From Paeniroseomonas aquatica (lineage in GTDB: Bacteria; Pseudomonadota; Alphaproteobacteria; Acetobacterales; Acetobacteraceae): a DNA stretch of 61,788 nucleotides. The DNA lies in assembly GCF_030409335.1 (NCBI RefSeq), contig NZ_JAUFPN010000205.1, positions 1 to 61,788 of the forward strand. The letters are read 5' to 3'. Positions 28,965-39,056 of the stretch are shown here, piece by piece (the first letter of the stretch is position 1; the number at the start of each line of letters is the position of its first letter). Both the position numbers and the translations under genes were made by a program. The notes under the pieces were generated by a model. That model did no database searches. It was not told where the DNA came from and was given only the letters and a program-made list of their open reading frames with translations.

Positions 28965-30788
28965 ATGTGCGGCATCGTCGGCGTCATCGGCAAGGCAAGC
29001 GCGGCCCCGCTGCTGCTGGAAGCGCTGCGGCGCCTGGAATACCGCGGCTACGACAGCGCCGGCATCGCCACCCTGGTGGAGGGCGCAATCGACCGCCGCC
29101 GCGCCGAGGGCAAGCTCGGCAACCTCGCGGCCGTGCTGGAGCGCGACCCGCTGCCCGGCACCACCGGCATCGGCCATACCCGCTGGGCGACCCATGGCGC
29201 CCCCACCGAGCGCAACGCGCATCCGCACAGCACCGCCCGGGTCAGCGTGGTGCACAACGGCATCATCGAGAACCACGCCGAGCTGCGCGCCGAACTCGAA
29301 GGCAAGGGCGCGGTCTTCGAGACCGAGACGGACACCGAGACCTTCGTCCGCCTGGTCGACGACTTCCTGCACCAGGGCCGCACGCCGCAGGCCGCCTTCG
29401 CCGCCGCGCTGAAGCGGGTGCATGGCGCCTTCGCGCTCGCCGCCATCTTCGCCGGCCATCCGCGCCTGCTGCTGGCCGCGCGCCAGGGCGCGCCGCTCGC
29501 CATCGGCTACGGCGAGGGCGAGATGTTCGTCGGCTCCGACGCGCTGGCCCTCGCCCCGCTCACCCGCCGCATCGCCTACCTGGAGGAAGGCGACTGGGCC
29601 GAGCTGACCGACGACGGCGCGCAATTCTACGACGCGGCGCATCAGCCGGTCTCCCGCAAGGTGGTGGTCACCGCCGTCTCCGGCGCCGCCGTCGGCCGCG
29701 GCAACTACCGCCACTTCATGGAGAAGGAGCTGCACGAGCACCCCGCGGTGCTCGGCGACACGCTGCGGCAGTACCTCGACCCGAAGACGCTGGAGGTGCG
29801 CCTGCCGCGGCTGCCCTTCGACCCCGCCAAGATCACCCGCCTCACCATCTCCGCCTGCGGCTCCGCCTTCCTTGCCGGCATGGTCGGGCGCTACTGGATC
29901 GAGCAGCTCGCCCGGCTGCCGGTCGATGCCGATGTCGCCTCCGAGTTCCGCTACCGCAACCCGCCGCTGGCCGAAGGGGGCGCGGCCATCCTCATCAGCC
30001 AGTCCGGCGAGACGGCGGACAACATGGCCGCGCTGCGGCTGCTGAAGGACGCCGGGCAGCACGTGCTCTCGGTGGTCAACGTGCCGGAATCCTCCATGGC
30101 GCGGGAGAGCCATGGCGCGCTGCTGACCGTCGCCGGGCCCGAGATCGGCGTCGCCTCGACCAAGGCCTTCACCGCCCAGCTCGCGGTGCTCGCCTGCCTC
30201 GCCATCGGCTTCGGCCGTGCCCGGCGCGAGCTCTCGACGCTGGACGAAGGCCGCCTCGCGCAGACCCTGCTGGAAGTGCCCAGCCACGCCGCCGCCATCC
30301 TGGAACAGGACGCGCAGATCCGGGCCCTCGCCGTCGAAGTGGCCAAGGCGCGCGACGTGCTCTTCCTCGGCCGCGGCGCGCTCTACCCCATCGCCCTCGA
30401 GGGCGCGCTGAAGCTGAAGGAGATCAGCTACATCCATGCCGAGGGCTATGCCGCCGGCGAGATGAAGCACGGCCCGATCGCGCTGATCGACAGCGAGGTG
30501 CCGGTCATCGCCCTCTGCCCCTCGGGCCCGCTGTTCGAGAAGACCGCGAGCAACCTGCAGGAGGCCGCGGCGCGCGGCGGCCGGGTCATGGCCTTCACCG
30601 ATGCCGAGGGTGCCGCGGCGCTCTCGCGCTTCGCCGAGCGGGTCATCATCCTGCCGAAGGTCGGCGAATTCTCGACGCCCATCCTCTACGCCATCCCGGT
30701 GCAGCTGCTGGCCTATCACGTGGCGGTGCTGAAGGGCACCGACGTGGACCAGCCGCGCAACCTGGCGAAGAGCGTGACGGTGGAATAG
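28965..30788 (+). CDS. glmS: Glutamine-fructose-6-phosphate aminotransferase (isomerizing)
   Basis: 607 residues starting MCGIVGVIG with the nucleophilic Cys as residue 2 (class II amidotransferase), plus GHTRWATHG and HNGIIENH in the glutaminase half. The isomerase half has two SIS domains (SACGSAFLAGMVGRYW, ISQSGETADNMAAL, VASTKAFTAQLAVL, FLGRGALYPIALEGALKLKE) and ends in AKSVTVE, the conserved C-tail. It produces glucosamine-6-phosphate, the precursor for GlmU. ATG 28965 is five bases after the glmU stop; co-transcription is very likely. No glmS ribozyme is seen. Confidence 0.96.
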   Translation: MCGIVGVIGKASAAPLLLEALRRLEYRGYDSAGIATLVEGAIDRRRAEGKLGNLAAVLERDPLPGTTGIGHTRWATHGAPTERNAHPHSTARVSVVHNGIIENHAELRAELEGKGAVFETETDTETFVRLVDDFLHQGRTPQAAFAAALKRVHGAFALAAIFAGHPRLLLAARQGAPLAIGYGEGEMFVGSDALALAPLTRRIAYLEEGDWAELTDDGAQFYDAAHQPVSRKVVVTAVSGAAVGRGNYRHFMEKELHEHPAVLGDTLRQYLDPKTLEVRLPRLPFDPAKITRLTISACGSAFLAGMVGRYWIEQLARLPVDADVASEFRYRNPPLAEGGAAILISQSGETADNMAALRLLKDAGQHVLSVVNVPESSMARESHGALLTVAGPEIGVASTKAFTAQLAVLACLAIGFGRARRELSTLDEGRLAQTLLEVPSHAAAILEQDAQIRALAVEVAKARDVLFLGRGALYPIALEGALKLKEISYIHAEGYAAGEMKHGPIALIDSEVPVIALCPSGPLFEKTASNLQEAAARGGRVMAFTDAEGAAALSRFAERVIILPKVGEFSTPILYAIPVQLLAYHVAVLKGTDVDQPRNLAKSVTVE

Positions 30789-30794
30789 CGGCGG

Positions 30795-32123
30795 TCAGAA
30801 CGGATACTTGATCCCGGAGAAGACGGCGAGGCCCTCGCTGCCATAGCCGATATCGACATAGCCGACGATGAACGGCCGGGCCACGGCACGGAACCCGAGC
30901 CCGCCCACGGCGTGGAGCGAGGCGAGCGGGTTGCCCGTGAGGTCGTGGTACACGCGCCCGACCTCGACGAACGGGGCCAGCTCGACGCTCAGGGTCGTCT
31001 TGAACAGATCCAGGTCGAGCATGGTGTAACGCAGCTCCAGGCTTGCCGAGACGGCATTCCGGTCGATGAAGCGGCCGGCGCCGAACCCGCGCAGCGGCTG
31101 CGCGCCGGCCAGCACGCTGCGGTCGCCGCCCAGGCTGCCCAGGGCCCAGAACGGTGGGGTGACGCCGGTCGGCATGGTGCGCAAGGCGGCATGGCTGGCG
31201 ACGATGAGGTCGCGCGCCACCGGCCAGAAGTGCCGGGCGTCGATCCCTGCGACGGAATAGGAGGCGGCACTGCCGACCGGGGGCGACACGCCGGCATAGG
31301 CCGCGAGCGCGACGCCGCGGGTCGGGACATCGAGCGAATCACGCGTATCGTAGGTGACGGAGAGCAGGTTGAGCAGATCGTAGCCGGCGCCGAGCCGGCC
31401 GGTGCCGGGGAACACGGCCTGGATCGAAGGGAGTTCCCGGGACACGCCGGCCTCGACATCGACCCAGCGCGGACGCAGCAGGTAGGCGACCTGCCAGTCA
31501 TGGCTCGCATTCCAGCCGACCCTGACCTCGGCGAAGGCCTGCCCGGTGACGAAATTCGTCTGGTCCGCACGCCGCGCTCCGTTGCCGATACCGAAGAAGC
31601 GCGAAGTGCCGCTGCGGTCGTAGACTGCCTGGACAGACCAGGACCATGCCTCCTGGCGCAGCCGGCCGGTGGTGTAGAGCGCGTCGAACTCCCGCTCCAC
31701 CCGCTGCTTCAGCCCGCCGACGACGTACCACTGGGTATCCTCCGAAGGGTAGCTGAAGATCCGGCCGCGGCTGCCGAAGCCGAAATCCGGATGATGGATG
31801 ACATCCGGCGCGAGGATGCGCCGGATCTCCCGCTGCTCGTCGGTGGTCAGGAACACCGACAGCAGCCCGGTGGTCGTGCCGCTGTTGGGGTCGGTACCGA
31901 CTTCCGGGATGGGGATGAAAGGCAGGTCGCGGAAGTTGAGGGCGTTGAGGAAGCTTGGCGCCTGCACGGGACCGCCGGGTTGCGGTGCGCCCGGCTGGGC
32001 GAAGGCACCGGCCAGGCAGAGGATCCACCCGAGCAGCGACCCGGCGAGGCAGCGGAGTCCGGGCGTCCCGGCGACGAGACGCCCGCACGCCCCTCGGAAA
32101 TGCCCGGACAGGACCCCACGCAT
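30795..32123 (-). CDS. Omp85/D15-type outer-membrane beta-barrel protein
   Basis: 442 residues from ATG 32123, with a hydrophobic signal region (LRCLAGSLLGWILCLAGAFAQ); another ATG 27 codons upstream is possible. The body is made of alternating amphipathic strands, holds LRGFGAGRFID, the loop-6-like motif of the Omp85 superfamily, and ends in KYPF with the terminal Phe recognised by the BAM machinery. No POTRA domains are visible, so it belongs to the short barrel-only surface-antigen type rather than BamA. Function (porin or export) unknown. A possible FNR-like site lies upstream. Confidence 0.75.
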   Translation of the reverse strand: MRGVLSGHFRGACGRLVAGTPGLRCLAGSLLGWILCLAGAFAQPGAPQPGGPVQAPSFLNALNFRDLPFIPIPEVGTDPNSGTTTGLLSVFLTTDEQREIRRILAPDVIHHPDFGFGSRGRIFSYPSEDTQWYVVGGLKQRVEREFDALYTTGRLRQEAWSWSVQAVYDRSGTSRFFGIGNGARRADQTNFVTGQAFAEVRVGWNASHDWQVAYLLRPRWVDVEAGVSRELPSIQAVFPGTGRLGAGYDLLNLLSVTYDTRDSLDVPTRGVALAAYAGVSPPVGSAASYSVAGIDARHFWPVARDLIVASHAALRTMPTGVTPPFWALGSLGGDRSVLAGAQPLRGFGAGRFIDRNAVSASLELRYTMLDLDLFKTTLSVELAPFVEVGRVYHDLTGNPLASLHAVGGLGFRAVARPFIVGYVDIGYGSEGLAVFSGIKYPF

Positions 32124-32305
32124 CACAGGACGCCCGCCGTCCGCAGGACGGCCCGGATCACCGATGCCCGGCCGGCGTCCCTGCCTCCGGGCATGCGGGC
32201 GCATCGGCTGGACCGAGGCTGCATCCTTGCTCCACGGGGCTGTCGGGGGCGCGTCCAGCCGACAGCGATGCTGCCTTCCCCTGACAGACTCCGGGCGCCC
32301 CGTCC

Positions 32306-32319
32306 TTGATCCGGATCAG
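32306..32319. promoter_or_regulatory. FNR/Anr-like box
   Basis: TTGAT-CCGG-ATCAG matches nine of ten positions of the FNR-family consensus TTGAT-N4-ATCAA and lies within a near-perfect palindrome. It sits 102-196 bases upstream of the possible starts of the Omp85-like gene and inside no gene. An oxygen-responsive FnrL-type regulator is common in alphaproteobacteria. A chance match is possible. Confidence 0.4.
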
Positions 32320-32394
32320 GGCTACCGCTCGGAGCGCCGCGCCCGCGCCACCGGGAAAGGCGTGCCGGCTGCCGCCGCCGGCACCCATGGCGGC

Positions 32395-33183
32395 CTAGCC
32401 GTCCAGGATCGCCACCGCCCGGGTCCAGCCGGCCGAGCCCTCATGCACCTTCACCGGGAAGCAGGAGACCATGAAGCCATCGGCCGGGAGCACCTCCAGG
32501 TTGTGCAGCTTCTCGAGGTGGCAATAGCCGATCTCCCGCCCGGCCCGGTGCCCCTCCCAGATGATGTCGGGCGAGGCGCCCTCGGCCAGCCGCCGCTTGG
32601 TCACGCTGAAGGGCACGTCCCAGGACCAGGCATCGGTGCCGCAGAGCCGGATGCCCTGCTCCAGCAGGAACATCGTCGCGGCGCGGCCCATGCCGCAGCC
32701 GACGTCGACGTAGTCGTCCTCGCCGTAGCGCCGCCCCGCGGCGGTGTTCACCACGACGATCTCGAGCGGCGCCAGCACATGACCGATCCGCCGGAGCTCC
32801 GCCGCCACGTCGTCCGGCTGCACGGTGTAGCCATCGGGCAGGTGGCGGAAGTCCAGCTTCACCCCGGGCTGGAAGCACCAGTCGAGCGGCACCTGGTCGA
32901 TCCGCATCGACGGCTCGCCGCCGGGGACCAATGCCTCGTTCATGCGTGGGAAGAAATGATAGGGGCTGTCGAGATGGGTGCCCGCATGGGTCGAGATCTG
33001 CACCTGCTCCCGCGCCGCGTACTTGCCCTCCGGCAGCGCCTCGAGGCCGATGCCGAAATAGGCGGCGATCGGCGGCGCCGTCATGTCGTGGTCATGGTAC
33101 TCGATCTTCGGCAGCGCCCAGGGCGGGTCGGACCTGATCCCGGCCTTGAGCGGGACCGAGATGTCGATGATGCGGCGCGGCAT
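32395..33183 (-). CDS. Cyclase-family (kynurenine-formamidase-like) metal hydrolase
   Basis: 262 residues. The family motif HAGTHLDSPYHF supplies the metal-binding HxGTHxDxPxH residues; a second conserved part is VVVNTAAGRRYGEDDYVDVGCGMG, and a late His is in DIIWEGHRAG. Members hydrolyse amides or lactones such as N-formylkynurenine, isatin or polyketide intermediates. ATG 33183 begins RRIIDISVPLKAGI, the standard start. It is divergent from gabD by 113 bases. Confidence 0.85.
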   Translation of the reverse strand: MPRRIIDISVPLKAGIRSDPPWALPKIEYHDHDMTAPPIAAYFGIGLEALPEGKYAAREQVQISTHAGTHLDSPYHFFPRMNEALVPGGEPSMRIDQVPLDWCFQPGVKLDFRHLPDGYTVQPDDVAAELRRIGHVLAPLEIVVVNTAAGRRYGEDDYVDVGCGMGRAATMFLLEQGIRLCGTDAWSWDVPFSVTKRRLAEGASPDIIWEGHRAGREIGYCHLEKLHNLEVLPADGFMVSCFPVKVHEGSAGWTRAVAILDG

Positions 33184-33296
33184 GGACGTTCTCTCCCCCC
33201 GGTTGCGGAAAGCCTAGGGGCGCAGGCGATTTCGGGCAACGCGATGACACGGCGGATGCCCCGCCCTATCTTCCGGGCCTCGGGAAGGAGACCATC

Positions 33297-34775
33297 ATGC
33301 TCGACGCCCTCGCAAAGCTGCCGCTGAAAGACCCGGAGCTGTTCCGCCAGGCCAATTGCATCGACGGCCAATGGGTCCAGGCCGACAGCGGCAAGACCCT
33401 GACGGTCCGCAATCCCTCGACCGGCGAGGCGGTCGGCACCGTGCCCGCCATGGGCCAGGCCGAGACCCGCCGCGCCATCGAGGCCGCCAACCGCGCCCAG
33501 CCCGCTTGGCGCGCCATGCTGGCCAAGGACCGCGCCACCATCCTGCGCCGCCTCTTCGACCTCATGCTGGCGAATACCGACGACCTCGCCGCCATCATGA
33601 CCGCCGAGCAGGGCAAGCCGCTGGCCGAGAGCAAGGGCGAGATCGCCTATGCCGCCAGCTTCATCGAGTGGTTCGCCGAGGAAGGCAAGCGCGTCTACGG
33701 CGAGACCATTCCGCAGAACGCCAAGGGCCGCCGCATCATCGTGACGAAGGAGCCGATCGGCGTCTTCGCGGCCATCACGCCCTGGAACTTCCCGGCGGCG
33801 ATGATCACCCGCAAGACCGGCCCCGGCTGGGCCGCCGGCTGCACCGGCGTCATCCGCCCGGCTTCGCAGACGCCCTTCAGCGCCCTGGCCCTGGCCGTGC
33901 TGGCCGAGCGCGCCGGCATGCCGCCCGGCGTCTGCAACGTCATCACCGGCCCCTCGGGCGAAACCGGCAAGGAGCTGACCAGCAACCCGCTGGTCCGCAA
34001 GCTGACCTTCACCGGCTCCACCGATGTCGGCCGCCTGCTGCTGGCGCAATGCGCGCCGACCATCAAGAAGACCAGCATGGAGCTCGGCGGCAACGCCCCC
34101 TTCATCGTCTTCGACGACGCGGATCTGGACGCCGCGGTGCAGGGCGCCATGGCGTCGAAGTACCGCAACACCGGCCAGACCTGCGTCTGCGCCAACCGCA
34201 TCCTGGTCCAGGACGGCGTCTACGACGCCTTCTCGGCCAAGCTGAAGACCGCGGTCGAGGCGCTGAAGGTCGGCGACGGCATGGAGGCCAACGTCACCCA
34301 GGGCCCGCTGATCAACCGTGAGGCGGTCGAGAAGGTCGAGGAGCACATCGCCGACGCCACCAAGCGCGGCGCCACCATCGTCACGGGGGGCAAGCGCCAC
34401 AGCCGCGGCGGCAATTTCTTCGAGCCGACGATCCTCGCCGATGTCCCGCATGACGCGATGATCTTCACCGAGGAGACCTTCGGCCCGGTCGCCCCGCTGT
34501 TCCGCTTCAAGGACGAGGCGGAAGCCATCAAGCTCGCCAACGACACCCCCTTCGGGCTGGCCGCCTATTTCTACGCCCGCGACGTCGGCCGCATCTTCCG
34601 GGTGGCGGAGGCGATCGAGGCCGGCATGATCGGCATCAACGAGGGGCTGATCAGCACCGAGGTCGCCCCCTTCGGTGGCGTCAAGCAATCCGGCCTGGGC
34701 CGCGAGGGCAGCAACCTCGGGATCGAGGAATACCTCGAGGTGAAGTACCTGGCGCTCGGCGGCATCGGCACCTGA
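33297..34775 (+). CDS. gabD: NAD(P)-dependent succinate-semialdehyde dehydrogenase
   Basis: 492 residues. ALDH landmarks: FAAITPWNFPAAMITRK, SGETGKELTSN with FTGSTDVGR, ELGGNAPFIVFDDADLD with the general-base Glu, NTGQTCVCANRI with the nucleophilic Cys, ETFGPVAPLFRF, and SGLGREGSNLGIEEYLEVKY, the GabD C-terminus. It oxidises succinate semialdehyde to succinate, the last step of GABA or putrescine breakdown. The usually invariant Lys in KPA is Arg here (VIRPASQTP). ATG 33297 follows GGAG. Two hairpins follow the stop. Confidence 0.92.
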   Translation: MLDALAKLPLKDPELFRQANCIDGQWVQADSGKTLTVRNPSTGEAVGTVPAMGQAETRRAIEAANRAQPAWRAMLAKDRATILRRLFDLMLANTDDLAAIMTAEQGKPLAESKGEIAYAASFIEWFAEEGKRVYGETIPQNAKGRRIIVTKEPIGVFAAITPWNFPAAMITRKTGPGWAAGCTGVIRPASQTPFSALALAVLAERAGMPPGVCNVITGPSGETGKELTSNPLVRKLTFTGSTDVGRLLLAQCAPTIKKTSMELGGNAPFIVFDDADLDAAVQGAMASKYRNTGQTCVCANRILVQDGVYDAFSAKLKTAVEALKVGDGMEANVTQGPLINREAVEKVEEHIADATKRGATIVTGGKRHSRGGNFFEPTILADVPHDAMIFTEETFGPVAPLFRFKDEAEAIKLANDTPFGLAAYFYARDVGRIFRVAEAIEAGMIGINEGLISTEVAPFGGVKQSGLGREGSNLGIEEYLEVKYLALGGIGT

Positions 34776-34780
34776 GCCGG

Positions 34781-34856
34781 GATCCACGCCGCCTCGGCGT
34801 GGATCGCTAGCCATGCACGGATAGCAGGGCGGGGTTTCGTGCCCCGCCCTGCCTTT
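34781..34856 (+). terminator. Double hairpin terminator after gabD
   Basis: First hairpin: GATCCACGCC (34781-34790) and GGCGTGGATC (34796-34805), ten perfect pairs with a five-base loop. Second hairpin: CAGGGCGGGG (34825-34834) and CCCCGCCCTG (34842-34851), ten pairs, followed by CCTTTCC. Neither has a long U-run, but the pair sits directly after the gabD stop, where a terminator is expected. Confidence 0.65.
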
Positions 34857-34919
34857 CCTGGTGGAAACCGGACCTCGGCTGTCCCATTTCCCCGGCGTCA
34901 CGCCAGGGAAGCCGCGCCG

Positions 34920-36152
34920 ATGTCCGCCTCCACCTGTGCCGCCGCGCCGCTGCCGGCGCGACGGGTCGCCGTCAATACCCCCGCCGCGCTGGCCTCGGGC
35001 GCCATCCTGCTGCTCGGCGCCGGGCTGCTCGGCCAGGTGGTCAGCCCGCGCCAGGCGGTGCTGTACCTGCTCGGGGCGGCGCTGGGCCTGGTGCTGTACC
35101 ATGCCGCCTTCGGCTTCACCTCGGCCTGGCGGGTCTTCATCGCCGACCGCCGCGGGGCCGGCCTGCGCGCCCAGATGGTCATGCTGGCGGTCGCGGTGCT
35201 GCTGTTCTTCCCGGTGCTGGCCGCCGGCAGCCTGTTCGGCCAGCCGGTGCAGGGGCTGGTGGCGCCGGTCGGCGTCTCGGTCCTGGTCGGGGCCTTCATC
35301 TTCGGCATCGGCATGCAGATGGGCGGCGGCTGCGCCTCGGGCACGCTCTATACGGTGGGCGGCGGCTCGGTGCGGATGCTGCTGACGCTTGCCGCCTTCG
35401 TCGCCGGCTCGGCCCTCGGCGCGGCGCACCTCCACTGGTGGTCGGCGCTGCCGCACCTGCCGCCCATCTCCCTGGTGCAGCTCTGGGGCCCGGTGCCTGC
35501 CATCGCCGTCAACCTCGCGGTCTTCGCCGGCATCGCCTGGCTGACCGTGGTGCTGGAGCGCCGCCGCCATGGCCGGCTGGTCGAGCCCGATGCCGCCCCG
35601 CGCCAGGGCCTGCCCCGGCTGCTGCGCGGCCCCTGGCCGCTGGTCGCCGGCGCCGTCGCCCTGGCGCTGCTGAACTTCGCCACCCTGGCGCTGGCCGGCC
35701 GGCCCTGGGGCATCACCTCCGCCTTCGCCCTGTGGGGCTCCAAGGCCGCGGCGCTGATCGGCTTCGACCCGGCGAGCTGGCCCTTCTGGTCCAGCCCGGC
35801 CCAGCGCGCCGCGCTCGAGGGCAGCGTGCTCAACGATGTCACCTCGGTCATGGATTTCGGCATCATCTTCGGCGCCCTGCTGGCCTCGGCCCTGGCCGGC
35901 CGCTTCGCCCCGAAATGGGGGGTGCCGCTGCGCTCGGCCCTGGCCGCGGTCTTCGGCGGGCTTCTGCTCGGCTATGGGGCGCGCCTGGCCCATGGCTGCA
36001 ACATCGGCGCCTATTTCTCCGGCATCGCCTCGGGCAGCCTGCACGGCTGGGCCTGGATGGTCGCCGCCTTCTTCGGCAACGTGCTCGGCACCCGCATCCG
36101 CCCCGTCTTCGGGCTGGAGGTCGAGCGGCTGCCGCGCCAGACCGGCTGCTGA
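34920..36152 (+). CDS. YeeE/YedE-family sulfur-compound (thiosulfate) transporter
   Basis: 410 residues, about ten membrane helices. The two inverted halves each carry the family signature: GGGCASGTLYTVGGGS in the first and LAHGCNIGAYFSGIASGS in the second; the Cys residues in these are the ones that relay thiosulfate in TsuA-type proteins. I start at ATG 34920, before ALASGAILLLGAGLLGQ. It imports thiosulfate or a related sulfur compound through the inner membrane. A glutathione reductase gene follows 76 bases downstream, a possible thiol-metabolism pair. Confidence 0.85.
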   Translation: MSASTCAAAPLPARRVAVNTPAALASGAILLLGAGLLGQVVSPRQAVLYLLGAALGLVLYHAAFGFTSAWRVFIADRRGAGLRAQMVMLAVAVLLFFPVLAAGSLFGQPVQGLVAPVGVSVLVGAFIFGIGMQMGGGCASGTLYTVGGGSVRMLLTLAAFVAGSALGAAHLHWWSALPHLPPISLVQLWGPVPAIAVNLAVFAGIAWLTVVLERRRHGRLVEPDAAPRQGLPRLLRGPWPLVAGAVALALLNFATLALAGRPWGITSAFALWGSKAAALIGFDPASWPFWSSPAQRAALEGSVLNDVTSVMDFGIIFGALLASALAGRFAPKWGVPLRSALAAVFGGLLLGYGARLAHGCNIGAYFSGIASGSLHGWAWMVAAFFGNVLGTRIRPVFGLEVERLPRQTGC

Positions 36153-36228
36153 ACCGGCTCTCCCGACGGGCCGGGGTTACCCTGAGCGGCCTTCCATCGC
36201 ATATGATCGCCGAAACGGAGGGCTGACC

Positions 36229-37605
36229 ATGGCTTACGACTTCGACCTCTTCGTCATCGGCGGCGGCTCCGGCGGCGTCCGCGCCGCCCGGATCGCCGCC
36301 ACCCATGGCGCCCGGGTCGGCATCGCCGAGGAGCGCTTCTGGGGCGGCACCTGCGTCAACGTCGGCTGCGTGCCGAAGAAGATCATGGTCAATGCCGCCG
36401 AATACGGCCTCTGGGCCGACGACGCCGCCGCCTTCGGCTGGGAGGTGACGAAGGGTCCCTTCGACCTGGCGAGGCTGGCCGCGCGGCGGGATGCCGAGGT
36501 CGCCCGGCTGAACGGCATCTACGGCCGGCTGCTCGGCGGCGCTGGCGCCACCAGCTTCGATGCCCGCGCCACCTTCATCGACGCGCATACGCTGGATGTC
36601 GGCGGCAAGCGCGTCACCGCCGAGCGGATCATCATCGCCACCGGCGGCCGTGCCACCCGCCCGGACCTGCCCGGCGCCGAGCTCGGCATGCTCTCGGACG
36701 ACGTCTTCGACCTGCAGTCGGTGCCGAAGCGGCTGCTGGTGGTGGGCGCCGGCTACATCGCGCTCGAGTTCGCCTGCGTCTTCCAGGCCCTCGGCGCCCA
36801 GGTCGACGTGGTCTTCCGCGGCGCCCTGCCGCTGCGTGGCTTCGACCAGGACATCCGCGAGGCGCTGCCCGAGGCGCTGGAGGCCCAGGGCATCCGCCTG
36901 CACCCCAACACGACGCCCGCCCGGCTCGACCGCCAGGGCGACCACCTCCGCCTCAGCCTGCTCGGCGGCGCCAGCCTGGAGGCCGATGCGGTGCTGTTTG
37001 CCACCGGCCGGGCGCCCAATACCCGGGGTCTCAACCTGGCCGCCGCCGGGGTCGAGTGCACCGCCCTCGGCGCGGTCGAGATCGACGACGACCACCGCAC
37101 CACCGCCCCCAACATCTGGGCGATCGGCGACGTGACCGACAAGCTGAACCTGACCCCGATGGCGACCGCCGTCGGCCACGCCCTGGCCGATACCCTCTTC
37201 GGCAACATGCCGCGCCGGGCGAGCTACGAGAACGTGCCCACCGCCGTCTTCACCTCGCCGCCGATCGGCACGGTGGGGCTGACTGAGGCGGATGCCGTCA
37301 TCCATGGCCCGGTCGACATCTACCTCACCCGCTTCAACACCATGCGGCACGTCATGACCGGTCGCCCAGGCCGCAAGACCCTGATGAAGCTGGTCGTCTG
37401 CCAGCGAAGCCGGAAGATCCTCGGCGCCCATATGCTGGGGGAGGATGCGGCCGAGATCATGCAGGGCATCGGCATCGCCGTAGTCATGGGCGCGACCAAG
37501 GAGGATTTCGACCGCACCATCGGCATCCACCCGACCGCGGCCGAGGAATTCGTGACGTTGCGCACCCGCACCCGGCAGGCCGGGCTGCAGGCCGCGGCGG
37601 AATAG
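36229..37605 (+). CDS. gor: Glutathione-disulfide reductase
   Basis: 458 residues of the pyridine nucleotide-disulfide oxidoreductase family. FAD site [17 protein letters not shown], redox-active [18 protein letters not shown] site [14 protein letters not shown], second FAD motif [16 protein letters not shown], and C-terminal [18 protein letters not shown] with the catalytic His-Glu pair. The GCVPKK end of the active site and the TRTR tail match the glutathione reductase branch. It regenerates GSH from GSSG with NADPH in the cytoplasm. GGAGG lies eight bases before ATG 36229. Confidence 0.92.
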   Translation: MAYDFDLFVIGGGSGGVRAARIAATHGARVGIAEERFWGGTCVNVGCVPKKIMVNAAEYGLWADDAAAFGWEVTKGPFDLARLAARRDAEVARLNGIYGRLLGGAGATSFDARATFIDAHTLDVGGKRVTAERIIIATGGRATRPDLPGAELGMLSDDVFDLQSVPKRLLVVGAGYIALEFACVFQALGAQVDVVFRGALPLRGFDQDIREALPEALEAQGIRLHPNTTPARLDRQGDHLRLSLLGGASLEADAVLFATGRAPNTRGLNLAAAGVECTALGAVEIDDDHRTTAPNIWAIGDVTDKLNLTPMATAVGHALADTLFGNMPRRASYENVPTAVFTSPPIGTVGLTEADAVIHGPVDIYLTRFNTMRHVMTGRPGRKTLMKLVVCQRSRKILGAHMLGEDAAEIMQGIGIAVVMGATKEDFDRTIGIHPTAAEEFVTLRTRTRQAGLQAAAE

Positions 37606-37675
37606 CGGCCCGCGCCTGGGTTCACCCGGGCCGCGGCATGGGCTAGGCTGGCCAATTCCAAGGGAGAAAGCAGTA

Positions 37676-39055
37676 ATGGTCGCGCGCGGTTGGCACCCCG
37701 GTAGCTGGCGGGACATGCCGATCCGGCAGGTGCCGGATTACCCCGATATGGCGAAATTGGCCGAGGTCGAGGCCCGTCTCGCCCGCTTTCCCCCGCTGGT
37801 CTTCGCCGGCGAGGCCCGGCGGCTCGAGGCCGCGCTGGCCCGTGCCGGCCATGGCCAGGGCTTCGTCCTGCAGGGCGGCGATTGCGCCGAGAGCTTCGAG
37901 GACTTCACCGCCAACATCATCCGCGACACCTTCCGGGTGCTGCTGCAGATGGCGGTGGTGCTGACCTTCGGCGGCGGCACCCCGGTGGTGAAGCTCGGCC
38001 GCATGGCGGGACAATTCGCCAAGCCGCGCTCCTCCGATACCGAAACCGTCGACGGCGTCAGCCTGCCCTCCTACCGCGGCGACATCATCAACGGCCCGGA
38101 GTTCAGCGCCGCCTCGCGGCTGCCCGACCCGGCGCGGATGGAATTCGCCTACATGCAGTCGGCGGGCACGCTGAACCTGCTGCGCGCCTTCGCCACCGGC
38201 GGCTACGCCGACCTGCACCAGGTGCATCGCTGGAACCTCGGCTTCGTCGAGCGCAGCCCGCTGGCCTCCCGCTACCAGGACCTCGCCTCGCGCATCGACG
38301 AGACGCTGAGCTTCATGCAGGCCTGCGGCATGTCGGACAGCCCGCAGGTGCGGGAAACCGACTTCTACACCTCCCATGAAAGCCTGCTGCTGCCCTACGA
38401 GCAGGCGCTGACCCGGGTCGACAGCACCACCGGCGATAGCTACGCCTGCTCGGCCCACTTCCTCTGGATCGGCGACCGCACCCGCCAGCCTGATGGCGCC
38501 CATGTCGAGTTCCTGCGCGGGGTGAAGAACCCGATCGGCATGAAGGTCGGCCCGAGCATGGAAGCGGATGAGCTTGTGAAGCTCACCGAGATCCTGAACC
38601 CGGCCAATGCCATGGGCCGCCTCACGCTCATCACCCGCATGGGCGCCGACAAGCTGGAGGCCAAGCTGCCGCCGCTGCTGCGCGCGGTGAAGCGGGCCGG
38701 CCGCAACGTGGTCTGGCTCTCGGACCCGATGCACGGCAACACCACCACCGTCGGCGGCTACAAGACCCGGCCCTTCGACGCGGTGCTGACCGAGGTCCGC
38801 CGCTTCTTCGACGCCCATGCGGCCGAAGGCACCCAGCCCGGCGGCGTGCATGTCGAGATGACCGGGCAGGAGGTCACCGAATGCCTCGGCGGCGCCCATC
38901 GCCTGTCCGAGGCCGACCTCGCGCTGCGCTACCAGACCTTCTGCGACCCGCGGCTGAACGCCGAGCAGTCGCTCGAGCTGGCCTTCCTCATCGCGGCGGA
39001 GCTGAAGGCGCGGCGCGCGCCCAGCGCCTCGCTGCCGGCCCAGGCCGCGCAGTAG
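37676..39055 (+). CDS. Class II 3-deoxy-7-phosphoheptulonate (DAHP) synthase
   Basis: 459 residues, plant/Mycobacterium-type rather than E. coli AroG-type. Signatures: [28 protein letters not shown] with the metal Cys, [51 protein letters not shown] and [18 protein letters not shown]. It condenses phosphoenolpyruvate and erythrose-4-phosphate, the first step to aromatic amino acids. AAGGGAGAAAG lies upstream of ATG 37676. The next gene starts two bases after the stop. Confidence 0.94.
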   Translation: MVARGWHPGSWRDMPIRQVPDYPDMAKLAEVEARLARFPPLVFAGEARRLEAALARAGHGQGFVLQGGDCAESFEDFTANIIRDTFRVLLQMAVVLTFGGGTPVVKLGRMAGQFAKPRSSDTETVDGVSLPSYRGDIINGPEFSAASRLPDPARMEFAYMQSAGTLNLLRAFATGGYADLHQVHRWNLGFVERSPLASRYQDLASRIDETLSFMQACGMSDSPQVRETDFYTSHESLLLPYEQALTRVDSTTGDSYACSAHFLWIGDRTRQPDGAHVEFLRGVKNPIGMKVGPSMEADELVKLTEILNPANAMGRLTLITRMGADKLEAKLPPLLRAVKRAGRNVVWLSDPMHGNTTTVGGYKTRPFDAVLTEVRRFFDAHAAEGTQPGGVHVEMTGQEVTECLGGAHRLSEADLALRYQTFCDPRLNAEQSLELAFLIAAELKARRAPSASLPAQAAQ

Positions 39056-39056
39056 C

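Noticed and set aside
27561-30788. Long rightward frame spanning glmU and reading into glmS as a fusion
   Set aside because: The glmS part is genuine, but the upstream part is a shifted frame of glmU with Arg/Pro-rich nonsense; glmU has its own frame, start and stop.
33081-36044. Long leftward open frame across gabD and the YeeE-type gene
   Set aside because: Antisense shadow of two well-supported rightward genes; composition is Gln/Gly/Ala/Arg-rich with no motif.
37606-37633. Hairpin CGGCCCG/CGGGCCG after the glutathione reductase gene as a terminator
   Set aside because: Only seven pairs with a 14-base loop and no U-run; too weak to call.
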